A DNA stretch of 23,435 nt from Prevotella sp. GTDB lineage: Bacteria > Bacteroidota > Bacteroidia > Bacteroidales > Bacteroidaceae. Shown here piece after piece: positions 7,559 through 15,108 of this stretch; position 1 is the stretch's first letter, and every line of letters starts with the position of its first letter. The stretch spans positions 1 through 23,435 of the forward strand of contig JAFRZC010000065.1 of NCBI GenBank assembly GCA_017442765.1. The letters are read 5' to 3'. The position numbers and the translations under genes were made by a program. A model generated the notes under the pieces. It saw only the letters and a program-made list of their open reading frames with translations, did not search any database and was not told the origin of the DNA.

Positions 7559-8806
7559 CTACTCGTAGCGCATAGATTTTGCAGGGTGAATGTGTGAGAT
7601 AAGATAGCTGGGAGCCACAAGCACGAAGATGCTGATAAGAAGCGTGGCAAGGTTGAGCAGCAATATAAGCGGCAGATTGATTTCCACGGGAACGGTTGAG
7701 ACATAATAGGTTTGAGGGTCAAGATGCACAACTCCTGTGTGCTTTTGTATCAGCACGAGGGCAAAGCCGAGGATGTTGCCCAGCAACATTCCCCTTCCGA
7801 CAATGAAGGCGGCAAACCAGAGAAATGTGTGCCGGATGGTGTTGTTACGTGCGCCTAAAGCTTTGAGGATGCCTATCATTGTGGTACGCTCGAGGATGAT
7901 GATGAGCAGGCCGGAGACGATGGTCACGCCAGCCACGGCAATCATCAGCGCGAGAATAATCCATACGTTCATGTCGAGCAGGTCGAGCCACGAAAATATC
8001 TGGGGATTTAGTTGCCGGATGGTGGCAATGGAATAGACATTGCCGGCTAGGTCGGTGGTACCGTTGATATGTCCCGCGAGTCGGGTCGCAATTTCGTCGG
8101 TTGCATTGAAGTCGGTTACAGATAGTTCAGCGCCGCTTACCATTTTGTCGTCCCAACCATTTAGCTTCACGGTTGTATAGAGGTCGGTGAAGCAGATGAG
8201 TTGATCATATTGCGTGAGATTGGTCTGGTAGATACCACAGACGGTAAATCGTCGTGGGCGGACACCATTCTGGTCGATGAAATAGGCAAACAGCCGGTCA
8301 CCGGTCTTTAGCCGCAGTTTGTCGGCCATGAACTTTGAAATGAGCAATTTGTTTGAGCTCGACTTGTCGGAAAATGCAGGAACGCAGCCGGATATGAGGT
8401 TGGAGGCGATGAAAGTCGTGTCAAACTCCTGCCCGACACCTTTGAGCACAACTCCCAGAAAGTCGTCGTCGGTTTTCAGAATGCCTTGCCTATAGGTGTA
8501 TCGTTGCACGTGGTCTATACCTTTTGACAGGCGCAGTACGCGCAGAAGAGAATCAGACATGAGCACAGGCTGTTCCTCTCCTGTCTGGTGGGTCTGGGCA
8601 TTAGCCACTTGAATGTGGCCGCCAAAACCGATTACCTTGTTGCGTACCGTATGCTTGAAGCCGAGCACCACACAGATGCTCACAATCATCACGGCCAGTC
8701 CGATAGCCACGCCGACCGTCGCAATGCGAATAGCCGGACGGCTCACTTTTCGGCTTTTGTCTTCGTCGCTGTTGATGCGACGGGCTAAGAACAAGGGCAG
8801 GTTCAT
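7559..8806 (-). CDS. FtsX/LolC-LolE family ABC transporter permease
   Basis: This 415-residue inner-membrane protein has the layout of the lipoprotein-releasing permease family: one N-terminal membrane segment (about residues 26-50, IRIATVGVAIGLAVMIVSIC), a large periplasmic domain, then three C-terminal membrane segments (about 280-305, 325-352 and 375-400). The C-terminal FtsX domain includes ILKALGARNNTIRHTF, the typical coupling-helix region that contacts the ATPase. In Bacteroidota, proteins of this size are annotated as LolE-like and are thought to extract outer-membrane lipoproteins together with LolD. No ATPase gene is next to it. Its start overlaps the stop of the aminotransferase gene (ATGA at 8803-8806), so it is translated from the same mRNA. 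The exact cargo is inferred from the family. Confidence 0.87.
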   Translation of the reverse strand: MNLPLFLARRINSDEDKSRKVSRPAIRIATVGVAIGLAVMIVSICVVLGFKHTVRNKVIGFGGHIQVANAQTHQTGEEQPVLMSDSLLRVLRLSKGIDHVQRYTYRQGILKTDDDFLGVVLKGVGQEFDTTFIASNLISGCVPAFSDKSSSNKLLISKFMADKLRLKTGDRLFAYFIDQNGVRPRRFTVCGIYQTNLTQYDQLICFTDLYTTVKLNGWDDKMVSGAELSVTDFNATDEIATRLAGHINGTTDLAGNVYSIATIRQLNPQIFSWLDLLDMNVWIILALMIAVAGVTIVSGLLIIILERTTMIGILKALGARNNTIRHTFLWFAAFIVGRGMLLGNILGFALVLIQKHTGVVHLDPQTYYVSTVPVEINLPLILLLNLATLLISIFVLVAPSYLISHIHPAKSMRYE

Positions 8807-10005
8807 GGTGTTTTTTTCCCGGGATAGGCCTCGAGGGCTTTTTGCAGTACGATAAGGGCGTGCTCAAGGTCGTGTTTCTTTAGCACGTAGGCTATGCGCA
8901 CCTCGTTACGGCCTGCGCCGGGTGTGGTGTAGAAGCCTGCGGCAGGAGCCATCATGACGGTACAACCTTCAAATTCAAAACTCTCAAGACACCAGCGGCA
9001 AAAGTCCTCGGCATCTTCTACTGGCAGACGGGCGACGGTATAGAACGCGCCCATGGGAATGGGAGAATAGACACCGGGTATGCGGTTGAGTCCATCGATG
9101 AGGCATTTGCGACGTTCCACGTATTCATCATATACTTCCCTCATATATTCTTCTGGTGTATCAAGCGAGGCCTCGGCCACAAGCTGGCCGATAAGGGGAG
9201 GGGAGAGGCGTGCCTGGCAGAACTTCAGAACGGTTTGTCTGACGGCCTTGTTTTTCGTAATGAGTGCGCCGATGCGGATACCGCACTCCGAGTAACGCTT
9301 TGAGACGGAGTCGATAAGAATGACATTCTCCTCGATGCCTTCAAGGTGGCAGGCCGAGATATAGGGAGAACCCGTATAGATATATTCACGATAGACTTCA
9401 TCGGAGAAAAGATAGAGGTCATATTTCCTCACAAGGTCGCGTATCTGGTTCATCTCGCGGCGCGTGTACAGATAGCCCGTCGGGTTGTTAGGATTGCAGA
9501 TCATGATGGCGCGGGTGCGCTCGTTGATGAGCTCCTCGAATTTCTCAACCTTCGGCAGGGAGAAGCCTTCTTCGATGGTCGTGGCTATGGTGCGGATGAC
9601 GGCTCCGGCCGAGATGGCGAAAGCCATGTAGTTGGCGTAGGCAGGCTCGGGTACGATAATCTCATCGCCTGGGTTCAGACAGGAAAGAAAGGCAAAGAGC
9701 ACAGCCTCGGAGCCGCCCGAGGTGATGATGATGTCGTCGGCGGTAACATCGATATTGTATTTCGCGTAATAGCTTACCAGTTTCTCCCGATAGGAGCGGT
9801 AACCCTGCGAGGGCGAGTATTCGAGGATGGTGCGGTCCACACGCTTCAGCGCATCGAGTGCTACCTGGGGCGTAGGCAGGTCGGGTTGTCCGATGTTCAG
9901 GTGATACACCCGCGTACCTCTGTTCTTTGCGGCCTGTGCCAGCGGAGCCAATTTTCTGATAGGCGACTCCGGCATCTCAAGTCCGCGTATGGAAATCTCC
10001 GGCAT
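8803..10005 (-). CDS. class I/II PLP-dependent aminotransferase
   Basis: The 400-residue protein is a fold-type I aminotransferase of the aspartate aminotransferase family. It shows YHLNIGQPDLPTP near the N-terminus, SGGSEAVLFAF (phosphate-contact loop), the substrate-arm ICNPNNPTGYLYT, SDEVYREYIY with the aspartate that contacts the pyridine nitrogen, and DSVSKRYSECGIRIG with K236 as the Schiff-base lysine. The C-terminal NEVRIAYVLKK contains the arginine that binds the substrate alpha-carboxylate. It should transfer an amino group between an amino acid and a 2-oxo acid in the cytoplasm; the amino acid is not predictable. A promoter lies just upstream (10033-10040). The ATGA overlap with the permease gene is probably only operon packing rather than a functional link. 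Confidence 0.88.
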   Translation of the reverse strand: MPEISIRGLEMPESPIRKLAPLAQAAKNRGTRVYHLNIGQPDLPTPQVALDALKRVDRTILEYSPSQGYRSYREKLVSYYAKYNIDVTADDIIITSGGSEAVLFAFLSCLNPGDEIIVPEPAYANYMAFAISAGAVIRTIATTIEEGFSLPKVEKFEELINERTRAIMICNPNNPTGYLYTRREMNQIRDLVRKYDLYLFSDEVYREYIYTGSPYISACHLEGIEENVILIDSVSKRYSECGIRIGALITKNKAVRQTVLKFCQARLSPPLIGQLVAEASLDTPEEYMREVYDEYVERRKCLIDGLNRIPGVYSPIPMGAFYTVARLPVEDAEDFCRWCLESFEFEGCTVMMAPAAGFYTTPGAGRNEVRIAYVLKKHDLEHALIVLQKALEAYPGKKTP

Positions 10006-10032
10006 TTTCAGTCTTTTTTACAAATTTCGCTG

Positions 10033-10040
10033 CAAAGGTA
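10033..10040 (-). promoter_or_regulatory. predicted -7 box for the aminotransferase-permease operon
   Basis: The minus strand has TACCTTTG followed by C, matching TAnnTTTG. It lies 28 nt upstream of the ATG at 10005. No clear -33 TTTG is seen at 19-21 bp. Confidence 0.6.
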
Positions 10041-10084
10041 CAAAATAATTCATCATTCATGGCACATAGTTCATAATTATTTTT

Positions 10085-10092
10085 TAATTTTG
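10085..10092 (+). promoter_or_regulatory. predicted -7 box for the DUF4494-yggS operon
   Basis: TAATTTTG followed by C matches the Bacteroidota -7 box and is 44 nt upstream of the ATG at 10136. It forms a divergent pair with the aminotransferase promoter. Confidence 0.6.
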
Positions 10093-10135
10093 CAGACAGA
10101 AGTTCAAATCGTAAATCGTAAAATCGTAAATAGAA

Positions 10136-10603
10136 ATGAGAAGCAGAACAGCAAAATGGTTTGAGACCTCTGTGCGTTATGACAGAACGGCAGAGGATGG
10201 TATGTTGAAAAAAGTATCAGAGCTTTACGTGGTTGATGCGTTATCGTTTGGTGAGGCCGAGGAAACGATTACGCACGAGATGTCGCCTTACATCAGCGGC
10301 GAGTTCGAGGTGAAGAATATCACGCCGGCTGTCTATGGCGAGGTCTTCTTCAGTGAGAATGCCAACGACGACCGCTGGTATAAGACCAAACTGCAGTTCA
10401 TCACCATCGACGAGAAGACCGAGAAAGAGAAGCGCACCATGGTGACCTATTTGGTGCAGGCCGCCACGTTCAACGGCGCGGTGAAGAATATTGAGGAGGT
10501 GATGAGTGGCACGATGATTGACTATGTGATAGCCAACATCATGGAAACCAAGATAATGGATGTCTATGAGCATCGCACAAAATCTGAGGCAGATACGGAG
10601 TAG
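10136..10603 (+). CDS. DUF4494 domain-containing protein
   Basis: This 155-residue, probably cytoplasmic protein (no signal peptide or membrane segment) matches what I know of the Bacteroidota family DUF4494. It begins MRSRTAKWFETSVRYDRT, then EDGMLKKVSELYVVDALSFGEAE, EMSPYISGEFEVKNITPAVYGEVF and KTKLQFITIDEKTEKEKRTMVTYLVQA, ending in an acidic/basic tail. Its biochemical role is unknown. It overlaps the next gene by 44 nt, an arrangement that ties its expression to that of the YggS-type PLP protein. Any functional tie to PLP homeostasis is inference from this overlap. Confidence 0.85.
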   Translation: MRSRTAKWFETSVRYDRTAEDGMLKKVSELYVVDALSFGEAEETITHEMSPYISGEFEVKNITPAVYGEVFFSENANDDRWYKTKLQFITIDEKTEKEKRTMVTYLVQAATFNGAVKNIEEVMSGTMIDYVIANIMETKIMDVYEHRTKSEADTE

Positions 10604-11234
10604 CCTTCCCGAGGGTGTGCGGTTAGTGGCTGTAAGCAAGTTCCATCCCGCTGCCGACATCATGGAGGCGTATGCTGCCGGACAGCGTGTCTTCGGTGAG
10701 AGCCACGAGCAGGAGCTGCGCGTGAAAGTTCCGGCTTTGCCACAGGATATCGAGTGGCACTTTATCGGTCACCTCCAGACCAATAAGGTGAAATACATTA
10801 CACCTTATATATATATGGTGGAGGCCGTCGATTCGGTGAAGCTGTTAAGGGAAATCAACAAACAGGCCGCCCGTTGCGGGCGTGTCGTCAAGGTGCTGCT
10901 TGAGCTCCATATCGCAGGGGAGGCCACAAAGTACGGCTTCTCGCTTGATGATTGTCGTGCGCTGTTGGCCGATGGAGAATGGCGCACATTGGAGCATGTG
11001 GAGATTTGCGGTCTGATGATGATGGCCTCGCTGACCGACGATGAAGAGCAGATTAGGCATGAGATGCTCGTAGCTGCCGATTTCTTCGATGAGGTGAAAG
11101 CAACGTATTTTGCCAACCAGCCGTCGTTCTGTGAGCGCAGCTGGGGCATGAGCGACGACTATACGATAGCCTGCCAGTGCCGTTCAACCCTCGTCCGCAT
11201 CGGAACGGCCATCTTCGGACCACGTGTCTATTAG
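10560..11234 (+). CDS. yggS: YggS/PLPBP family pyridoxal 5'-phosphate homeostasis protein
   Basis: The 224-residue protein is the single-domain PLP-binding TIM-barrel protein of the YggS/PROSC family, which buffers free PLP and influences amino-acid and 2-oxo-acid balance. It shows RLVAVSKFHP with K27 as the PLP lysine, VFGESHEQEL, IEWHFIGHLQTNKVKYI, LLELHIAGEATKYGFS, ICGLMMMAS, SWGMSDDY and the C-terminal VRIGTAIFGPR phosphate-binding segment. Family members are usually 220-235 residues, so it is complete. Two close ATGs (10560 and 10566) could serve as start; both lie inside the DUF4494 gene, so translation is probably coupled to it. A long inverted repeat follows before the convergent protease gene. 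Confidence 0.92.
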   Translation: MSMSIAQNLRQIRSSLPEGVRLVAVSKFHPAADIMEAYAAGQRVFGESHEQELRVKVPALPQDIEWHFIGHLQTNKVKYITPYIYMVEAVDSVKLLREINKQAARCGRVVKVLLELHIAGEATKYGFSLDDCRALLADGEWRTLEHVEICGLMMMASLTDDEEQIRHEMLVAADFFDEVKATYFANQPSFCERSWGMSDDYTIACQCRSTLVRIGTAIFGPRVY

Positions 11235-11265
11235 CCTTTTCGGGCTTAACGCCTTGCTATCTACG

Positions 11266-11321
11266 AAAAAAAAACACGAGAATTTCATGCGAAAGGTCGT
11301 CTTTCGGCAGAAATCCTCGTG
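11266..11321 (-). terminator. long hairpin terminator between convergent yggS and M6 protease genes
   Basis: CACGAGAATTTC (11275-11286) pairs with GAAATCCTCGTG (11310-11321) with one mismatch, and CGAAAG pairs with CTTTCG inside, giving a stem of about 20 bp. Nine A residues at 11266-11274 become a U-tract after the hairpin on the minus strand, so it is a good intrinsic terminator for the protease gene and a weaker one for yggS. Its core (GAAAG..CTTTCGGCAGAAA) resembles the paired-palindrome element found elsewhere in the window. Confidence 0.8.
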
Positions 11322-11354
11322 AAAATTTATTGCAAAAGCTTATCTCTTTTCGGT

Positions 11355-13313
11355 TTATCTGATGACAACTTTTTTTCCTTTGATAATGTAAATGCCTTTC
11401 AGGAGCTGAGCGTTGTCGGCCATGTGACGCCCTTGAAGGTCATAAATCTCCAGACGGCTATTTTTCGTCATTTCTTCATTCATTAGCGAAGCACCCTTGA
11501 TCTCCGTTGTGAAATCATCATAGAAGTCGAATGATACGGTGCCCGTATTGACATCTTCGCTGATGTTGCGGAGAACCTGATAGACGGGATATTTCTTGCT
11601 TGCAACATATTCTTCGTTGTTAGCATCATCTTCTTTAGCGGGGGTGTACCAGACGTAATTGGGCAGGCTGAGCTTCCACTCGAGCGAGGTGACATTCTCC
11701 TTACCGGGGAAGGGATCGCCAGCGTGTTGAGCCTCGTAGTCTTCTTTCGTAACGACATGATCTATAATGATTCTGTTGCCGTTCTCGTCTAAAACATAAT
11801 TGCCGTTATCGTCTCTTTTATAGGCTCTTCCTGTTCCCCAAGGTTCTTGTGTTCCTTGGAGGTAGGCACTGAAAAGCAAACCGTCGGCAGGAATGACGGC
11901 CATGCGCGGATAGTCTTTCGTATTGTTGGGACGGTCGCTCATGTTGACCGTCTTCGACGGCCATGCCACGTGATAGGCGAGCAGACCGTGTCCTAATGCT
12001 CCTTGGTTCAGGCCTTTCTGCTGTATGTTTTCGATGACGATATATTCTGCGCTATTGGCAGGATTGAGCATCTTATAGGCTTTTCCGCCATCGTCAATCG
12101 TCTTGAGGTCGATGTGCTGATAAGTTGACAAGGTTTCTATCTCGTGCCATCCTACCACTTCGCGCTCCCATGCGGTATAGGCGGCGGGCTTATAGCCGTA
12201 GTCCACATACTCGCCGCCGTCCATCAGGCTCCAGTTTTCCATTTCCTGGTTGTTGACCTGTGCCGATTCGGTATTGGGATAGAGGTCGGGCAGCCCCATC
12301 GTGTGGCTGAACTCATGGCAGAAAAGCCCGATGCCGTTGATATGCTTGTAGGGTCTGCCGTTCTCGTCCTTGAAGTCTTTGTGTCCCCATCGGGCGTTGA
12401 GCTCGTTGTTGAGTCCGAAACGCCGGATGTTCTTTCCACAACTGAGGGTGATGTTTGTTGTCGAGGACTTCGGCCAGATGGTGTTATCGCCGCCCCCGTT
12501 GCTCTCGCCATAGCCCGCATAGACGAAATAGACCAGGTCTATGTCTCCGTCGTTGTCGGAGTCATAGGCGGGGTCGGCGAAGTCGATAAGTTCCTGCTCG
12601 TTGGCCAGATTACATGCTTCGGTCAACATCTCCTTGTAGTTCTTGTCTTTCGTGTTTCCGACGTTGGCACCGTAGTAGGCCATTCCCTTCGACACGGTGA
12701 CGGGGCCGACAACCTTGAACTTAGGCGAGAACTGTCCGAAGCTGCATGTCTCGAAGTATTGCCTGACACTGCAGATGTTGCGGTTCTCGCCGTGTCCGTA
12801 GTCCAGTTGCTCGTCGCCGTTCAGATATTGCTCGAACGTTTTTACAGGGTCGTCCACGACGAATGTCGTGTCGGCAAAGTTGACGAGAATGACGATTGCC
12901 GTAGGTGAGCCCGTATGCGGGAAATAGTGCGGGGTGGCGTTTCCCAGCGGTTCGCGGCGGCGGATGGCCTCGCGGCGCAGCTCGGCTTTCCTTGAGAAAA
13001 AGCGGTCGCGATGCTGCGACAAGACCATCTTGTGCTCGGCGGCAGAGCGCTGCGACAGGTCGTGGGCACGGACTGCCGTAGGAGTGAGTTCGCCGTCAGC
13101 GTCAACATCGGCAATAAAAAAATCGTTGCCTGTGCGCACGAGCAGCACGCCGTCGAGCGTGGCATACCATGAGAAGTGCTCGTCGCCGTAGAGGTGCACC
13201 GTAATCTCTGTGCCGTCGCTCTGCGTGAACGTCATTGGTTCGCCGTTGGCCTTGGCGGCATACGAGACTATGCTAATGAAGCAAAATAAAAGAAGTAAAG
13301 CTGACTTTTTCAT
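11355..13313 (-). CDS. secreted M6 family metalloprotease with type IX-like C-terminal tail
   Basis: The 652-residue protein is a zinc metalloendopeptidase of the M6 (immune inhibitor A-like) group. A signal peptide covers about residues 1-20 (MKKSALLLLFCFISIVSYAA). The catalytic motif is HEFSHTMGLPD with H333, E334 and H337, and D343 downstream, in the context GIGLFCHEFSH. The last 35 residues (RLEIYDLQGRHM...LKGIYIIKGKKVVIR) look like the short Prevotella form of the C-terminal sorting tail used for type IX secretion, so the enzyme is probably surface-bound or released. I chose the ATG at 13311-13313. The frame opens further to 13349, but that region contains the predicted -7 box (13347-13354) and would spoil the signal peptide. 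The gene stands alone between a divergent glycosyltransferase and a convergent yggS. Confidence 0.9.
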   Translation of the reverse strand: MKKSALLLLFCFISIVSYAAKANGEPMTFTQSDGTEITVHLYGDEHFSWYATLDGVLLVRTGNDFFIADVDADGELTPTAVRAHDLSQRSAAEHKMVLSQHRDRFFSRKAELRREAIRRREPLGNATPHYFPHTGSPTAIVILVNFADTTFVVDDPVKTFEQYLNGDEQLDYGHGENRNICSVRQYFETCSFGQFSPKFKVVGPVTVSKGMAYYGANVGNTKDKNYKEMLTEACNLANEQELIDFADPAYDSDNDGDIDLVYFVYAGYGESNGGGDNTIWPKSSTTNITLSCGKNIRRFGLNNELNARWGHKDFKDENGRPYKHINGIGLFCHEFSHTMGLPDLYPNTESAQVNNQEMENWSLMDGGEYVDYGYKPAAYTAWEREVVGWHEIETLSTYQHIDLKTIDDGGKAYKMLNPANSAEYIVIENIQQKGLNQGALGHGLLAYHVAWPSKTVNMSDRPNNTKDYPRMAVIPADGLLFSAYLQGTQEPWGTGRAYKRDDNGNYVLDENGNRIIIDHVVTKEDYEAQHAGDPFPGKENVTSLEWKLSLPNYVWYTPAKEDDANNEEYVASKKYPVYQVLRNISEDVNTGTVSFDFYDDFTTEIKGASLMNEEMTKNSRLEIYDLQGRHMADNAQLLKGIYIIKGKKVVIR

Positions 13314-13346
13314 TTTCTGGTCGTTGTCATATTTTGATTTTGTCGG

Positions 13347-13354
13347 CAAAGATA
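13347..13354 (-). promoter_or_regulatory. predicted -7 box for the M6 protease gene
   Basis: The minus strand has TATCTTTG followed by C. It lies about 34 nt before the chosen ATG and overlaps the alternative upstream ATG, which supports the shorter start. Confidence 0.6.
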
Positions 13355-13397
13355 CAAATAATTTTTAATTCATTGCGTGTAATTCATTATATTTTTA

Positions 13398-13405
13398 TAA
13401 TTTTG
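13398..13405 (+). promoter_or_regulatory. predicted -7 box for the glycosyltransferase gene
   Basis: TAATTTTG followed by C matches TAnnTTTG, with a TTG at 13373-13375 (22-bp spacer). The ATG at 13426 is 20 nt downstream of the box. Confidence 0.55.
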
Positions 13406-13425
13406 CAGCAGATAATCATGTATTT

Positions 13426-14469
13426 ATGAGGCTGTGTTATATATCACGCAATTATCCTAACAGCGGGGTTGCCGGGTTTAAGGCAAAGCAAGACAGCGAG
13501 GATACCATCGCATTGATGGGTGGAGAGAACTTGGGACTAAAGCGTACGTTTGTAAAGAGTAAAGTCGCGGGGTTTGTTCTCAATCTGGCAGGTATTACGA
13601 AAGCTACTATGCGTCTTCGCAAGGGCGATGTGCTGTTTCTGCAATATCCGTTGCGAAAGTATTTCAAGTATCTGTGCCGGTTGGCGAGGAGAAAAGGGGC
13701 AAAGACCATTGTGCTGGTTCACGACTTCAGATGCTACCACCATGTTGAGCTGCCCGAGACGGTCGATACCGACAGTCTCCGATTGGCCGACTATGTGATT
13801 GTGGGTACTGAGGCCATGGCCGACTGGCTTCGCCAGCGTGGCATCAACAGTGTCGGTGTGCTCGGATTGTGGGATTTCCGTTCCGATGCGGTCAGACCGC
13901 AGGACACGCCGACATCCTCCGCAGCGGGCAGTCCCGTAATCGTCTATGCAGGTTCTATCCGCCGGCGCAAGACACTCTTCCTTGAGGAGCTGGCAAAGCG
14001 CGACTTGCCCTACGACATACACCTCTATGGCCACCTGAACGACATGGCCGGTCTGCGACAAGCGAAGCACATAAAGGTAAATCCCTTTATGGACTCCGAC
14101 GCATTCATCGCAACGGTCAAGGGCAACTTCGGACTCGTCTGGGACAGCAACTCCGTTACGGGCAGCACGGGCTACTATGGTGTTTATCAGGGTCTCTGTC
14201 TCTCGCACAAGACCTCATTCTATCTGCGTGCCGGTCTGCCGGTCATTGTGTGGAGCGGCTCGGCCGTGGCCCCTGTCTTGAGGCGCGAGGGGATTGGGCT
14301 TACCGTTGACAGCCTGGAAGAACTCCCGGAACTGCTCTCCCGTGTGACGGACGAGGAGATGGCAGCCATGCGGCGCAATGTGGAACGTGTCGGTGCCCTC
14401 ATAGCTGACGGCCACTACGTGCGAACGGCGGTCAGTCGCGCGGTGGAGACACTGTCGGCCAAGCCATAG
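13426..14469 (+). CDS. galactofuranosyltransferase-like GT-B glycosyltransferase
   Basis: This 347-residue protein has the features of the beta-1,6-galactofuranosyltransferase (WbbI-like)/Gtf3 group: an N-terminal half with MRLCYISRNYPNSGVAGFKAKQD and GDVLFLQYPLRKYF, a middle KTIVLVHDFRCYHHVELPE and a C-terminal nucleotide-sugar domain with VIVYAGSIRRRKTLFLEEL, NFGLVWDSNSVTGSTGYYGVYQ and HKTSFYLRAGLPVIVWSGSAVA. It should transfer a hexose or galactofuranose unit to a surface glycan on the cytoplasmic face of the inner membrane; there is no membrane segment. It stands alone with its own promoter rather than in a glycan cluster, although a GDP-fucose operon is 3.4 kb downstream on the same strand. 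The donor sugar is not certain. Confidence 0.8.
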   Translation: MRLCYISRNYPNSGVAGFKAKQDSEDTIALMGGENLGLKRTFVKSKVAGFVLNLAGITKATMRLRKGDVLFLQYPLRKYFKYLCRLARRKGAKTIVLVHDFRCYHHVELPETVDTDSLRLADYVIVGTEAMADWLRQRGINSVGVLGLWDFRSDAVRPQDTPTSSAAGSPVIVYAGSIRRRKTLFLEELAKRDLPYDIHLYGHLNDMAGLRQAKHIKVNPFMDSDAFIATVKGNFGLVWDSNSVTGSTGYYGVYQGLCLSHKTSFYLRAGLPVIVWSGSAVAPVLRREGIGLTVDSLEELPELLSRVTDEEMAAMRRNVERVGALIADGHYVRTAVSRAVETLSAKP

Positions 14470-14509
14470 TCACCAACGTCTCTTGCACTCGTCTATAAAG
14501 TATGACAAA

Positions 14510-14570
14510 AAATTCCCTAGGGAATTTCTTCTGAAAGACGGTCTTTCGCAGAAAATTCCCTAGGGAATTT
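14510..14570. repeat. paired-palindrome element, copy B
   Basis: Two perfect 18-bp palindromes AAATTCCCTAGGGAATTT at 14510-14527 and 14553-14570 (centres 43 bp apart) are joined by a 25-nt spacer that contains GAAAGACGGTCTTTC, a perfect 7-bp inverted repeat around one base. The copy lies between convergent genes (glycosyltransferase and DUF1573) and is followed by TTTTATG, so it may also end transcription. It is the only notable content of the 14470-14591 gap. Confidence 0.85.
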
Positions 14571-14591
14571 TTTATGATTTAATGTCGTTTG

Positions 14592-14981
14592 CTATTTCAC
14601 CTCGGTCATGTCGCCCTCTATATAGATGCGAGTCATCTCCGTAGCACCGTTAGTGCGGACGGTAATCGACTTCTTGAAGTGGCCGGGGAACTTGCCTTTT
14701 CCGTTGTAGGTCACTTTTATCTCGCCCTTCTCTCCGGGTTTGATGGGAGTCTTCGTATAGTCGGGCACGGTGCAGCCGCAACTGGCAACGGCCTGATTGA
14801 TGATGAGGGGCGCGTCGCCGACGTTGGTGAAGGTGAATACACATTTTTGAACGGGTGAGCTCTCGGGGAATGTGCCCAGGTCAACCACCGTCTTGTCAAA
14901 CTTTATCTCGGCCTGCTTTGTCTGTGCCGAAGCCATGCCTGCAAATGCGAGCATCATGGCCATGAATAACAGCTTTTTCAT
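14592..14981 (-). CDS. exported DUF1573 domain-containing protein
   Basis: A 129-residue protein with a clear signal peptide, MKKLLFMAMMLAFAGMASA, cleaved before Q20. The mature part contains the DUF1573 hallmarks: AEIKFDKTVVDLGTFPESSPVQ, FTFTNVGDAPLIINQAVASCGCTVPDYTKTPIKPGEKGEI and VTYNGKGKFPGHFKKSITVRTNG. This is a single immunoglobulin-like (HYDIN/ASH-type) beta-sandwich with the conserved SCGCT cysteines. It is predicted to be periplasmic; there is no lipobox cysteine. Members are abundant in Bacteroidota and have no established biochemical function. It is monocistronic, divergent from aspS and convergent with the glycosyltransferase. Confidence 0.9.
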   Translation of the reverse strand: MKKLLFMAMMLAFAGMASAQTKQAEIKFDKTVVDLGTFPESSPVQKCVFTFTNVGDAPLIINQAVASCGCTVPDYTKTPIKPGEKGEIKVTYNGKGKFPGHFKKSITVRTNGATEMTRIYIEGDMTEVK

Positions 14982-15017
14982 ATCTTCAGTCTCCTATTTT
15001 TTATTGCTATGACGGTG

Positions 15018-15025
15018 CAAAGGTA
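15018..15025 (-). promoter_or_regulatory. predicted -7 box for the DUF1573 gene
   Basis: The minus strand has TACCTTTG followed by C, 36 nt upstream of the ATG at 14981. A -33 TTTG at the standard distance is not obvious. Confidence 0.55.
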
Positions 15026-15067
15026 CAAAAAGTTTAATAAAATCGGTTATCTTTTCAACTTTTTTAG

Positions 15068-15075
15068 TAATTTTG
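15068..15075 (+). promoter_or_regulatory. predicted -7 box for aspS
   Basis: TAATTTTG followed by C matches TAnnTTTG. It overlaps an in-frame TTG at 15073, so that codon cannot be the start and the ATG at 15109 is preferred. Confidence 0.55.
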
Positions 15076-15108
15076 CGCTCTGAAAATAAAACAAACGCAG
15101 AAAATATT

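Noticed and set aside
7558..7571. CGCTAC/GTAGCG inverted repeat at the end of the permease gene as a terminator
   Set aside because: The stem is only 6 bp with a 2-nt loop, and in the direction of the gene it is followed by A residues rather than a T-run.
12144..12908. 254-codon open frame on the plus strand, opposite the M6 protease
   Set aside because: It overlaps the protease catalytic region, whose HEFSH motif and signal peptide are clear. The antisense frame is hydrophobic low-information sequence.
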